From the NCBI GenBank assembly GCA_034687125.1, contig JAQGBZ010000072.1, positions 124,001 through 188,000 on the forward strand: 64,000 nucleotides of DNA. The letters are read 5' to 3'. Below are positions 20,701-35,700 of this stretch, piece by piece (the stretch's first letter is position 1; each line of letters begins with the position of its first letter). The notes beneath the pieces are model-generated. The model had not been told where the DNA came from and searched no databases. It saw only the letters and a program-made list of their open reading frames with translations. The stretch is from Neelides folsomi (taxonomy: Eukaryota > Arthropoda > Collembola > Neelipleona > Neelidae). The translations under genes and the position numbers were made by a program.

Positions 20701-23700
20701 GGACTTACCACACCAGCCTCCATGCAAAAGGGGCATTAAAAGAAAAAAGAGTCTCGCAAGAGTGTGTTAGTACAATCATGTAAATGTCTCTTTGCCTCCT
20801 TTTCATTTCGGATCCCCAAGTGAGAGGTTTGAAAGGGATACGCCTCTTCAAAACATAATTATAACACGATATGGAGGAGTATAAAAGAAGGGATTTAATT
20901 GCAAACTTTATCCTTCAACGCTTCAACCCACACGCTTATTCCGCCTTTTTTCTCAACTCGTTAAAGAAATGAAAGTAACTTAAAGTTAGCTAAACTTAAC
21001 TTCTTTACTCCTTCATTGTCCATCATTGTTCTATATTAACATTATTACTCCTATCCATTACCCTTCAATTAAATAAGTTTCATAATGGTTGATAAATTGA
21101 TAATAAAACTTCTATAGTTCAAAAGTTCAAATAATTAAAAAACATTAAAACATTCGAAACTATTTAATCAAATAATTTACACAATAAACAACGAAGCTAT
21201 TCATTGGTGTAAAAAAATTGCTTGGAATTCGCAATTCAAAACATTATTGACACTTGATATTAGCACACTACAAATAATAGTTCATCAACAAATTACCGGA
21301 CAAGTTTATTTTTACGCATCGAATCTCCAGAGGAGTTTCAATGTCAATTCAATAGTGAGAACCTTAACCCTTGATTGTAAAACTGCAATGCTCATCCTTT
21401 GTATTTAGGAGATTGGATGTAATTGTTTTTGCCTTTCCCTATCCTTCACATTTGATGGTTCTACGGCTTCTACGCCTCCCTTTCAATTATCTCTTCGACT
21501 CGCTAAACATTAAATTGCTCACAAATTAAACAAAGTTTAAAATAATAGAAAACACACCTCAAAATAAACATTGTAGTAAATTTTACGATTACTTCTTTGT
21601 TCTTTATTTTATTGAAAAAAACTTTTGAAAATTAAAAATGTTTGAGCTCAGGAATAATTCCTTGAATTTCCCGTTATTATCTTTGTAATATAATTAAATA
21701 AACTAATTTAAGAAATAACTACATGTTTGAGAACTTGAGACTGATGAGAGAAAAAAGTTAAATTGTTCTCGTGAACTCATGTGAAGGAAACGACATTAGA
21801 AAAACCAGACATTTGAGTCACTTGAGTTGACTCCACCTGTGTTGATTTTATGTTGGCAAAATAGGAGAATGACGAAGCCTCAAATTGTCAGGTAGGATTA
21901 TTCCAGTAGCTTGTAAATATTAAATAAGTATATAAAAAATATTTTACAAGTACCTAATATGAAATAATTATCCTGTCCCATTCCAACCTTTATTAACTGT
22001 CATTTGGGACGATTTAACTATTGTGCAGAATACAGTTAATATCACTTTTGTGGCAAATGCTCAACATTATATTTACTACCCTTAAAACCTCCACACATTG
22101 CAAATATCATTTTAACCAGTTTTAGCTATCCTACTTGCATTTAGATTTGATGATGTTATTGTTATGCGCATGTAAATATATTATTTACTTAAATATCACA
22201 CAATAACATTATCCTTTTGAGAGGAGCAAAATGGGGGAATAAAAAAAGTCTCAGATAATGAAATTTAATAATAATCATATGTTTCAAATAATAAAATGAG
22301 GGTAGATAGAAGAAAAAAAGTAGTTCATGTGAGTTCATTTGAATTCATATCTCAATTTCCTCTTGTCATTAACTCCTTTGTTCCTTAACCTTTCCTCCGA
22401 ATACCGTTCGCTCACTTCAGCGCGGTGTCAGAAAAACTCTTTTTATTATCCACAACAGCTTAAAACTTCTTATACACACATTTTTCTCATAAGAAATAGT
22501 CAAGTCAGATTGTACTTGGATATACTATACATATAAAGTGTGTTATTATTTATATATGGAACATTGTATATCGTATATTAAATCAAATTTAATCACATTA
22601 TCCATATTGGTCTATTACTCTATTCACCTATTTTCACTCATGAGTATGTGAAGGAAGCGGTCGATTAGTTGAACGCGTCTCAACATAATAAACGTAAACA
22701 TAAGTAATCCTCCATTATCCTTCTACTCACAGTCAGATTGAGAAATATATCATGAGAAATGTAACTGTACAACATGTTAAATAGGAAAAGATCATTCTAC
22801 AATCAACAACTCTTTGATCCATCCATCATCGCCACAAACTTCTATCTGCATATCCCTAATCCATTACCTCAAATTTCTCCTCATCTCTCCTCAATTAACA
22901 TATTACAGATTTGAACAGAAAAAAATCCATAGAACCTGAACCTGATGAATCACAATCATTTTCTCTCATTTTCGAATCCCGTCATGAAGGACGCATTCGT
23001 TTCATCAATCCCTTTCCCACACCCTTCGCAGTAAACAAGCTTAAGTCATTTCTTCCTATACCAAATGAACAATTTATTGTTGTCTAAAATTCCCTTTGGA
23101 CCTATTCCTGTTGGATGAATGGCTTTAGGCAGCCTCCAACTTCCATTACCATCATTGTTCAATCATTTTGTTACAAACAAGAACTTTAGCTGAATAATTC
23201 TTATATTATAAAAAAGATCCTACTTTTACAACATGAACACTCGGATCATATGTATGAAAACGATGACTCTACTTTGATCCTAGGAATATTCCTTAATGGT
23301 CTCTAAACCCCACAACCCTTCAGAGGTCGATCTCATTGATTATACATACAGCAGGGGTGAGCGGAATTATGGACACGAGGAATGAATTCCTACTTATTTA
23401 ACACTCCCACCTCCTAACTCAATCGATAGAGAGAAACCACGAGTTAATGTAATCTGCAAAATATCTTTCCTTCTCCATTAAGGCGCAGAGCGGTCAATGA
23501 GGAGGAAACACGAAGAGCGTAGAGCCTGCTTAACCCACACAGCCAAAAGACTCGTTATTTACGCTCATTTCAGGTAATCTCTTGTATAAAGGATGAAACG
23601 GCAAGAAGATGCGACTTAAAGATAAACTTCAGAAGGATATTAAGCATAAACATAAAAAAGACTTTGAGCAAACTTATTATATCCTGTTGGACTAAATCAC

Positions 23701-26700
23701 AAGTCACGTACAAGTTCCAAACCACGTTGAACACCTACTATACAATGTGCTAGTGCAGAGAAATGAATGCTTGTTGCACTTATGTAAATTCAACTCTCGA
23801 AAACCACTTTAACTTAATGTAAGTAAGTAGGAAAGACACAAAAGAGTTTGAACAATTAAAACTCAAGTATAAACCCCTTCTCTTTTTTTTAATTTGTCAC
23901 AGAAGAAAACAAATAAGCATTGGATGCCTCTCCTCAACACTTCCAACTTCTTTAGAATTTAAAAAAAATTATTGACGTAATATTTAGTTATTTACATAAT
24001 AAAAAAATCTAATTCTCTTAACACATAAACTGAGCTATTCACAATGAAAGTTAAACAAGGGAGTGTAATAACAAGTTATAATAATTTTACATGGTGGTTA
24101 AATAGGTACACGTACATTGAAAGAATAAGAATTAAAAATGTGAAGTAGAGGTTGAAACAAGGGACAAGTTAATAAATATACCTTGAGTCACTTGATCGTG
24201 AGTGAATTCATTTAAGTTTTAGATGGTAATCAGACGTACGTCCTTCCTACACCCCTGTTCGACTCCGACTGAATCCTTTCACAAAGGGGGAGATTCTGAA
24301 AAGGACGATGTTCCAACTCCTACACCACCCTTTATATTACAATGGGGTATTTTCAACCTTCTTCCCTCTCTCCACCTAGACCATCTGAGCATTCTCAAAT
24401 TCTCATTCATTGTCAAAGTTTTTTTCATATAAAAGCCCTATCTTGAATCTATCTCTCAAATGGAAAAAATAGAATTTACCCTAAAATTCTACGTTTACGC
24501 AATATCATTTTACCTATAACTTTATATCATATTACAAGTAATGTACTTGTAAACCTGCATGTAGGATTAATTCGGATTAAGAAATTAATGAGAATCAGCA
24601 GCCAATGATCAAATGAGCTCATCAAGTGAATCAATCTTCATGAATCATGATGATGAGGATTTATAGGAAATGCGTATAAATACAAATGGCTATGGATATG
24701 GATTACAAAGGAGATCAGAAGAGATTTAAAATAGGGAAGTGTCTTACATAGATGAATTCATTTCTAAGCTTTCAAATGAGTTTTAATCTATGATTAAATA
24801 ATTGAAATGTAGCACGTCTACGACTCGTTAAACACTTTTTCATAGGAATGCCCTTTAATTCTAACGAACCGGCGTTAATCTCCAATTTGCGATCACCATT
24901 CACCACTCGAATTAATTCCCTTCAATTAGTCTCAACTGATCCCATGGACAATGGCCAAAAAATTTGAAGAATAAAAGACACCCTTAATTGAACTTTAAGC
25001 CAGAAGGTGTTTAAAATAAAAGAAATTCAATTTTAAATTCCTCCTTGGAGAAAATCGTGGGTGAAATAAATAATGGAACTAGTGTCCAATTACAATAAAA
25101 ACTTGTAACTAATTCATTTTTTATAAGTTAACTTATTCATAATTGGTTCTTAATATCCTCAGATCTATTCTCATTGTTCTTCGTCTCTCACTCATCGTCA
25201 GTTTCTCTCTTGAATAAAAATGAGAATGGATCGACTATTAAAATACTCCTTTGCATTTCCATGTTCAATATTATTCCAATGGCTCGAAAGAGAAACTACC
25301 AGAAGTGCAATTGTTTCTTCTTTGGGTTATCGTTAATGAGTAAATTCATGAATTGATTAAAAGAACCCAAAGACTCCTCGGCTCATTCTGCTATCATTGT
25401 AAAGCGAGAAGGGTCAAAAAGAGATACCAAAAAGTGAGAAGACCAACACGCTTCTCAAATGAAGCAAAAGACCATATGCTTCTCATACATATATCATATT
25501 CGTCTATTTCATTTCCTTGAATGCAAACTAATCCCAAAATATAATATTACAAATATTGATCCTCCACATACATCTCGCTTACTATTTAAACAAAAATTAT
25601 CTCATTTACATAGCCATCCAAAGTACACAAAGATAGAAACATGAGTTTTAAAAATTTTATAAAATACAGATTATAATATCTGTATGTTACTTGTATTGAA
25701 TCTAGTCAAAACAGTATATGGTGATTACTTAACATAATCTCCTTTGTGAGCTGTGAGCTCGTGTGTAAATCTCTCATTTCCATTTTATAAAAGTGAGATG
25801 TACAAGCATAGGCTCAATGTCAATAGCCAAGAAACTAATCTTTCCTCTGTGTACTCTCTTTATGTAAACATATGTCTTGAGGATACAAGACAGTTTTGAA
25901 GTAATCTTCTCATTCCACATCCATAATTTAAAAACAAACGCTCCGCTAGACAGATTTAAATACCTCTTTTCCCTAAAATGGTGGATGAGTTGTCACAAGT
26001 GAAGAGGCTTTTTTCACAACCTCTTCTCATTTTCTATTTTTAATCGCATGAAACGCCTTGAGCTTTCTGGTCAAGTCAACTATGTAGAATTCAAATTTAA
26101 TGCTTATTTATGAATTGAGCTCAATATTTATGTGAGAAGATTTAAAAAGAAGCATAAATCTCTGTCGAAATTAATGCCTAATAAAAAAGACTTTCCATTT
26201 GTTAGAAAGATAATCTTTGACTCAATTCTTCTAAATTCATTACAAGGGCACAAGCTCAGTAAATAATCGTCTCTCTCTAATTCCTATTTATTCTAGTAAA
26301 TCAACGGGAGTCAATAGAAAATAAATAACGTTAGCCTACCCTCATTCTCTCCAATTGAACAGAGTAATTGACTAACAATGAATTCGCATCGAATTAAAAT
26401 GAACCGAGTAGAATTATTTTTTCGCTTGAGCAAATCCTTTAGTTAAAAAGACCGAATTTACCCAACTTTCCAATTTCATCAAATGTCAGCCTTCATCAAT
26501 CAAACTTTATAAAAGGGAATGAAAGACCGAAAGACGTGGGTTGAAGGCGGATTAAAAAGAATGAGTATGGGCATAGAAAATGGGATGATTGAATAGAAAT
26601 TCAAAGTTCGACTCACACTTTGAACTTTGCCATCCAGTGTAGGAGGATGAGAGATGTAAAGGGGAACGGTGAACTATGTTTGCGATGAACTATTTCCACC

Positions 26701-29700
26701 ATTTATTGTGGATTGGAGATGAATAGAAATGGCGAATAATATAACAAAATACAGAATGACAAAGGTATCTCTGCGACATAGAAAATTCCCTTTTGTATTC
26801 TTCACTCTAAAACGGATCATCTGTGGTCACCGAATAATTACACATCTTTGGAACGAATCGCTTTTGCTCTAAATAACATTCCCAATCTCAATAATTCCGC
26901 CAACTCGTTGATCCATAAATATCCGAATACTCTAAAAAGATTCGTACTAATATAATAACAATGTGAGTGAAATTCCATGCAAAGGAAAACCATAATGATC
27001 AGATTCAAAATATTCTTCTCATTGTCAGACCATACTAGCGTCTGGTGAATTGAACAAATAAACTCTTCCATTGGAATGTAATGAGGAGATCGCGGTCGCT
27101 CGATTTCTCCACTACAAGCTTACATTGTCAGAATGAATTTAGATAAAGAAATAAAAGGGGGTTTCTTACCTCGGAGAAAGAACTTTTTCTTCGGAGCTCT
27201 CATTGGAGTCTTCTGTTGAGTCTCTCCTCTCCCTGCCTGGTATTTTGCTCGGCATGTGAGGAACTCGTGAGTCAAGTGAAGAACGTCGACAGAGTTGGAG
27301 AGGAGATGAAGGCGATACGCTCCACTCTGATTCATTCCCCTCTTCCTCTCCTCCACTGACCTTAATCTCTGGAGTAGGAGAAGGGCCACCTGTTCATGAT
27401 AAAGTCCTTTAGTTAGACCATTATTTCACTCTGGTTCAAGAGTGAATCCTTTTAATTAAACTTTCACGCCGTCTATTCCTCTTGTCACACTCCAGAGATC
27501 TCATCCTTAGAAAGTCCATACACACAATATATGTGATTCTGTCTTCCCTACATGTCTTTACTCCTAACCCAAACTATGCTGTTTTTAAAATCTTTGGTTT
27601 TACTTACGAGTAAAATTATTTAGTAATGTACACTGTAGCTATATCATGTGTTTGAGTGTACTGTATGAGTAACATATTACATTCCTACAGCCTACAGTCC
27701 TAGTCCTAAACTCCTAAAGATACAAAAGAGGATTGGTTACACACAAGAGAAATGGTTAATTTTGTACTTGAATTCATTGAATTACAAGAATATAAAATAA
27801 TGTTACAGGAGCATAGGGTGCACACACACCTAATAAATTTTGAAAAGGGGTCTGAAATTGACTACTCAGCACTTAACTGCTAAATCTTAACCAATCTCGT
27901 ATTTTTTGTTTAAAGTTTTTTAAGAGACACCTAGCTCTATTAATTCAATTCGTTCCATCCACCCAAGTGAATAATAGAGGTTGTAGTTCGAACTTGTTAT
28001 GTTTGAAATCGATGTAGTTAAAGTCTAGTTAAATAGTTTTCATGCTCCTAAAACTCTCTTCATCTACTATAAATTCACTGCCCATAATAAATATTTTATA
28101 TTAAAAATATTATAGGAATCAACCGTCATACTTTTTAACTATAAAATACGTATGAAAGTAATTCTTTCTCAACTACACATTTATCGATTAATATTTAATT
28201 TATATACCAATTAGTATAGAAAACCCATTGACCATATTTTTTAAAATTGAACACTTCAAAGTTCAACGTATCGTTTCTTTTATTAAGAAACGATACGCTG
28301 ACTTCGTTACGAACTGTTGACTGGTTACTTGAACTTCTTTTATATCGTTATATTAGCCTGCATATTTGATCATTGAAAATTATTTTGATTATTGATTACT
28401 TAAACAGTTAAACTGAAGGAATGTGACGTTTGCAATTGACCCTATGTACTTAAATATTTAGAAATATTTCTATATGTAAATCAAGATGAATTATTATTTA
28501 AGTAATTACGTCATTCATTACATTACGGAAATTGTAAGCTATAAAATGGCTAAAATATATTTAAAAATTCTATTTAGAAGTAATGTTACGTACATAAAAA
28601 CTCTCAATAAAAGCTCAAGCATTGAAGCAATATTAGGCAATTAACTTTATATATATAAACCTTGTGTAAAGTTTTTTAAAAATGAAAAAAATGTAAGCGT
28701 ACAAAATATTTATGAAGATGCGAACATATGTGAATATAAAGCAATTTCATGTAATTTCATAGCATGAATCTAATTTTCTTGATGAAATTACTAAACCAAA
28801 AAATGGCAATAAAGGAAATAGATTATTTCCTCGTTTTAACTTCCACCATTATTCTGCCTAGCTTTAATATTTATTCCTCCAACCCTCTTATTTATAAGAA
28901 ATAAATACCAACCGGTGTATGTAATATATGTGGTATGTGCAATTGTCTGTCAACTGTCTGAATGAATGCAGATACTCTCAATTTCATGTGCAGTTGAATG
29001 AAAACATTAAAATGAGTAAATCTGTGCAAAAGCGCATCTCACAAATTGTGTAATGATAGGAAATTGAGAGAATTTCTCAACATGGTGAGAAAATAAATAA
29101 AATACTCCGCATATCAAATAATTTAAGACGAATGAGGTAAAATGAGGAAGAAAATCTCTCAATTTCTTATGGATTCTAAATAAATGACATGTAAAAGATA
29201 AAATGTGGTGAGAAAACGATAACATTTTAACGGATTACATTTGGAGAACCGAAGATGCTCAATCGTCGTGACCGGCTGGGTAGCAAATCTTTTCGACGTT
29301 ACTTGTTTCCTCAAAGGAAGCTTCGGAGGATTTTTCAATGGAGAATTTAACTTGTTGAACAACTGGACTCGGTCCCGGAAACTCAACTTGGTTTCTTCTT
29401 CTTCGTTCTTGTGGTCCTCCTCAGGGAAATTGTCCTCAAATTCCATCCTCCCCACCACACTCCGATCTTTCACTAAACCATCCCCATGTTGAAACTCAAT
29501 TATTACAAGATACACAAAAGTATAATGACTCAATTTACTCTATTGACTAAAACATAAGAAATTGACTTGCCTAACAATAAATGCATTGCAAGGTGTCTAT
29601 TTAGTGTTTTTCAAAGATCAGTAAGTAATGTAATAAATTACTTACCGCATCAAGATAAAATCAAGATAATGCTTTAGACATAACATTTTATCAAAATCAA

Positions 29701-32700
29701 GCATGATTTTAAAATAAATAAAATAACATTAATCTATTCTTGAATATGTATTTGTATTGGAACACTTAAATCTCATTCTCTTCCTAACAAGCCAATTGGA
29801 TTGGATGACTTAACATGAAAACAATAGTAATAAACTGGAGACGAGACGAGGCGCAAAGAGAGAAAAGGCAAGAATAATAAATGTTTATATAGAGAAACTG
29901 AGAGCCAGAGTCAATAAATTAAAATGCAATTCTGGTCGTTCTCATGAAGCTCAACAAAGAAAAGGATTCAAGGATTGAAATCATAATAATAGTAGTTCTG
30001 GAGAGGCATTTTGCAAGCATCGAAATTCGCTTAAAAGCGAATCGTGCGAACTGCTGAGTTTCAATCATGACATTTCGATACCATTATTATTTTTGCAATA
30101 ACCATAAAAGATCCTTTAATGGTGCAATCAACTTGTAGTTTAGTTGGATATGGATATAAAAATCCAAATTCCTCATCCCAACCTCCATTTTATATCCTGA
30201 CCGAGGATATAAAAGTTGTCTAAATACAGACTAAATAAAAGTTTCGCGGACCGTGACGAACTCTCTGTGAATGATTGAATTCCCTCTGGTCACTCACGCC
30301 AAATCCTTCATGGAATCAGCGAGTTTGTCCATAATTGTATTGTTAGAGAGCTTCCACAACTCCCTTCCTCATTATTTTTTCCCTCTAAATTATCTGATGA
30401 ATCCACTATCTATTTATTACACTACAGATGTTGCCTCCAGAAAAAAATTGTTATGTGAGTAAACAATAATACTTTTTTGACCTACCAGGAAGTTCTGATT
30501 CTTATTGTAAAAGGGTTCAAAATGAAAAATGATTTTAAAAAAGATACCTGAAAGTCCAGTTGGAGGCTTCCTCTCAGATTCGTAACTTTTATTAACTCTG
30601 GTCGTCTTCTCAGTCCGCGAATCCCTTTGTTCATTTGACCGTAAACCATGTTTTGTCTCTCCGCTATTGTCATCATCTCGTAGAGATGTTTTATTGAGAG
30701 AAGAACTAGAGGAGTTATTCGAATTCCTGAAACATCCGTTCTTCATTCCCTTGGGTTCAACGACGAGTTTCGAGGCCTCGACAACTTCATCACTCGTCAC
30801 TGGCATTGTCGACGACCTTTTCGTTTTGTACGCGGATGTTTGGGGCGTAAACGAGGAGTTTCGCCGTTCTCTGTCCATTTGCATAAAAAGGGATCTCTTA
30901 TCCGCTACAGAGAGCCCAGCAAGGATTTCTTCTTCACTCTCAGATCTTTTGAGAGAATCTCCCTCTCCTTTCTCCATGAATCCCGCAGGTGGTCCACGAA
31001 TTCGGTCAAATCCAGAAAAGGAACTTCCTTTCTTGTTCCCGCTCTTTCCCCAACCGGCGTCCACTTTGGCTTTAGCTTTTAAAAAATCTTTGATAGGGGG
31101 GAGCGTGGGTGAGTTGAGCTTCTTTGGTCCTGGTGGTGGCCGAGGGGGTCGTTCAACTTCGGGCTCACCTCTCCGACTTCTCGGTGAAGTTTGAGTCGTA
31201 GGAGTAGTAATAGTATCATCGGTTCCTTTGAGCCGACTGGGGCTGAGAATAGAACTTCCCGGTTGGCTCATCGTCATGCTCTCAAGTTTAGGGAACAACT
31301 CGTCACAGTCCCTCACTCCACTTCCACTTGGTTCCGAAACTCGCCTCTGAGGATCAGTCCGACCATTCTCAAATGTGGGAGGCGATGAGAGCCTGTGCGG
31401 AACAAACAAAATATTATTCACTAAACTCATTAATGACTCAATTCACTCTCGGAACAAAGATTCGTAGAGTCGATCACGGCAGATAAAATATCTAGAATTG
31501 AAATGACTGGATTTGCGTACCATGCAGAATTTCTAATTATTCAACTCTTCGCATGCTTAAATACTTAAAATTCACACCCTAAACTTATCTATAGATCTTT
31601 AGCGCCCAATCTGTAGTGTTGATTTCATGATAATAAAACAGTTATTTTTGTAATACTTTTCCCTCTCACTACATAAATTAAATTCTATTCAATTTCGCAT
31701 TAGAACATTTAAAGTTCTATGAGTTTTAAAAGTATTATTAAAAAGATCATTGAGAAAGAATACTTGTATAGGTAGGTATTATTAAATAGGAGTGTATTAG
31801 GAATAAATAAGTTAATGGGATAAATAGGATGAATAATTGTACGCATGAATGTAAGTACAGATAGGAAGTGCATATCAAATGATCGAATGATCCCCATTTT
31901 CCCTATAGAATATGCAGTAAAATATGTGGTGTATATCGAAGTATTTCGCAAAAATTGAGTTTCTCTTTTTTAATGAGTTATCAATACTTATTCAAATTCA
32001 AATGTTCAATTTGACACATGCATTAAAATGGAATGTTTCAATTGATTTGATTTAGGATTTATAAGAATTATAATTATGCAACAATATCTTGATAGAAATA
32101 AATTAATTATTATGGAGGTCAAAATGTGTAGATTTGTCTAAAATAGATTTCATTGAATGGGAAAAATTGGCCACAATTCACAGATAAATATAGACATGAA
32201 AGATAAAGGCCTATAATATAAAAATAAATGATGACATGAGTTGAGAAGGGGCGATAAACAGATGAGCGTTGAAAGCCCATTAAACTTTGACGCAATTCTC
32301 TCTTAATAAACAGATTTGTGCTAAAATAAAGATCCCTTTTATTAATTTCTCCAATGAAATCAAAGAAAAATTAAAGGAATCAAGCAATGCGTAATTTATG
32401 AAACATGACCACTTCCACCAACACGATTCATTTACTACAACACTGCAAGTTTATAGCATAAATTTATATCAAGTACTTGTGTGGTTTAGAACATCAATAA
32501 ACTCCGTTCTCATTGAGCTCCAAGTGAATCTTTCAATATATAAATAGGTAGTGGATTATCGCCCCCTCACTTTGAGTCTACGATCAGGAATTGCCACTTT
32601 CTCTCAACATCCTAATTTATTTAATAAGACTACTCTTACGCACTTCTTGAATGAGCCGAGAAAATATTAAATACTCACGATTGAGATTTGCCGGTTCAAA

Positions 32701-35700
32701 TTAAATTTCAAGGAGTGTGAAACGAGGGGATTAAATGCGAAATCTGAGCCTTCACCTTCCTTCTCAAAATTGAATCGTCGAATGAAGTAGGAAGCGAGTT
32801 GAGAGAATGTCATAGGACTATTTTCTCAATAAGGAGACGTCTACGCTTCTGCTCCATGAAACAAGTTAATTTTAAACTCATGAGAAGAACAAAAGAGGAA
32901 CACTTCTGCTTCTTTTCCTCATAAACTAAATAGTTGAAAAAATAATAAATACAAGTAATATATATACTTGTATTTATTATGCAGGGCATTCACTTTGGTC
33001 TCTGTTTAGCATTTATTTTATGCTCATCAAAAAGATCATATTTACATATGCCAGTAATATAACACCAGAGACTAACGTTAAAATAACTTTAATAATGTTT
33101 CCATTCAATTGATGCTAGATTATATATATATATATACTATAAGATTTATACTTTTCTGTTTTATTTTACAAAACAGAAAAGTATTAAATCTCTTATGTAT
33201 ATTATATACATAATATACATAAGAGATCGTAGTTAAAGAGACTATTAATAGAACACACGCACTCTCTTCCTACTTGACTCTTCCAACAAATTCTTTATTT
33301 ATCACATAAATTTTATAAAATAAAGTTTGGTATATGGTATGATTTGAGTATAGGATCAAAGTTACACTTCTATTTAGAATTTAGATCGAATGCATAGGAT
33401 AAGTGCAGATGTCGAACATTGTAGAAATTCAAAGTGATCATTTGAGCCGATATGCCCTACTTATTCTTCCTGTTTCCGTAAAAAAACCAGTCACACAATT
33501 TAATTCCTATCAGAATTATCCTCATTATCTCTAAAAAAATTAGTTTATATTATAGTTATATAATCGCACCTCATTAGCTACAATTTACAATATGAGAACT
33601 TTAGAAATTAGATGAATTGTGAAGAACCATTTAAGGTCATAAGTAGTCGGTAGAGATCCAATGCTTCTAGTTCAAATGCTGAAAAAATATGATATAATTG
33701 AGATGTGCTCAAATGCGAGTTTTGGAAGGGCCAATAAATTCTCATATTTCAAACATATTGGGCATCTTTGTACTTTTACTATATTCCGAGTAAAAAATTT
33801 AAAATGCAACAACTTACATATTGGTTTCGCCCAATACATAATAGTTTGAAGCCAGAGGAAATGAAATTCAATCTCGATACATTTATTAGATTTATTACTA
33901 TTAATTCAGCATTTAACTGTATTCTTACTGCACTGCATAGGAATTGGGTAATAAAAGTATGCCCTGATAAGCGATTTCTCTTGAGATAAGCTGCTAATTC
34001 AAATGTTTGCCGACTATTCTATTAGGTAAATAAAGCCTTTAATCTTTTAAGGGTGAGTAAATGTTTCCCCTTTGATGAACCTGAGAGGGAAATGTACACG
34101 TTTTTGTAAGCGCAACTTCCACTTCCTTACAGGAATCAAGGAAGCGTTGAAATGGGAAATGAAGTCAGACATGTCTCTCTTTGAACGTAGTAAATACTTA
34201 CTTATTAGCTTGTGCATAAACAACACGCATTCCGAAACGCTGAGTTCTTCACATAAAAGAGCTCATTCACAACAATTCTGATTTGACTTGAATCATTAGC
34301 ACAAACAACATGTACGTGTGCAGATTGTTTCACTAGATTCGCAGATTGTTTAAATTGTAAGCCAAATTGGGTTTAGCGACAATGACATGTTCCTTTGACA
34401 TTTAAATACAATCTCGTTCATCTCCTCGTCTCCTCCTATACGCATTGTGATGCCGAGTTGGGGACGAAAACCAATAAAGGGAAGTGCACTACAGGAAATG
34501 TGTTTATAGTCGGTTGAAAAATAATATTTACATGAACACAAGTTGCTTTAGTTGAAAACTTTCTTTTCCCAACCATTGATCCAACTTTGGTTGGTGAAAT
34601 GAAAAGCAAGTGACACAAAATTGTCAAATGTTTAATTTATCGATGAGTTGAATGCAAATAGGATTTGAATTCTAATCAGTTAAAATTGAGAGCATGAAAT
34701 AAATGATCGGATTTTAATTTTGTAATATACTACCCTATACTGTAATACTGTACAATATACTGTACTTAGGTATGAGTATGAACACATTGCTTATGGATAA
34801 ACTGTTCAATAATACTTTCTTACCTATTCAAATGATCCGCATAATTGTCAAACTTGTATTCTTTTTTATACACGTTTCCATTAGGACTAAAGAAGTCTTC
34901 GACCGGAAGCGGATTCTCATCATCAGTTCCAGAAAATGAGGCATGCTTGAGGATCCCAATCTTCTTCTTTAAAATTCCTCTCCCACTATCAGTTCCACTC
35001 CCGCTCTCCCTCTCCCATAAGTCCAATTCTGCGGCAGAGATCGCGGACTCAGTTGGAATATCTGGATTCGACTTTGGCTTTTTCAAACACGGTTTAATGG
35101 TCTTTTCCTCCTTTGACGGGAAGAAGTCGGAGTAGAGATTCCGTGTAAACTTCTTCTTAAGTATCGGTTTCGGATCGGATTCTTCAAGTTCCTCTGAACT
35201 TGACTTCTTTTTCAAAATAGGCTTTGGTTCTGGGCTCTCACAATTAGAGAGGGAGGGAGTTGAGAGAGAGAAGACATTTGATGAGGAAGCCCATCCTTTG
35301 GAAATGGATGAACTGTCATAAGAATGTTTTCTTTTTAGAATTCCTTGAAGACCCTCCGCTGTTTCAGAATGGGGGAGAACAGAACTCCCAAGTGAACACC
35401 GCCGTTCTTTCAATATTGAACGATTATCTATAATATTCGATTCAATATTTTATGTAAATATTAAAACTGTAAGTTTAAATTATCTGTAAATAATTAATTA
35501 ACAAAATGCTTAATTTAAACTTTAAAATTAAATTGTAATCGTAATGCATAATAATTGTAGTAGATAAATCAATTGGTATATGAATACCTAGAATCTTAAT
35601 TGGCTAATTAATAGCATATCAACTAACCATAATTATCTTCAAAGGAATTAAATTTATTGTGATGGCCCCTGTTTTTAAGTATACTTGTCACCGTCGCATT

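Larger units (their letters stand above)
31393..34823 (-). other. Supervillin intron 5 (3.4 kb)
   Basis: AT-rich, with no coding signal. Contains a (TA)n run at 33118-33137 and a cluster of perfect hairpins (32942-32980 and 33143-33226). Donor GTAAGA next to 34824; acceptor TTTGTTTGTTCCGCACAG next to 31392. Confidence 0.7.

Noticed and set aside
30667-31194. 175-codon plus-strand frame opposite supervillin exon 6
   Set aside because: Antisense shadow of a Ser/Arg/Pro-rich coding exon.
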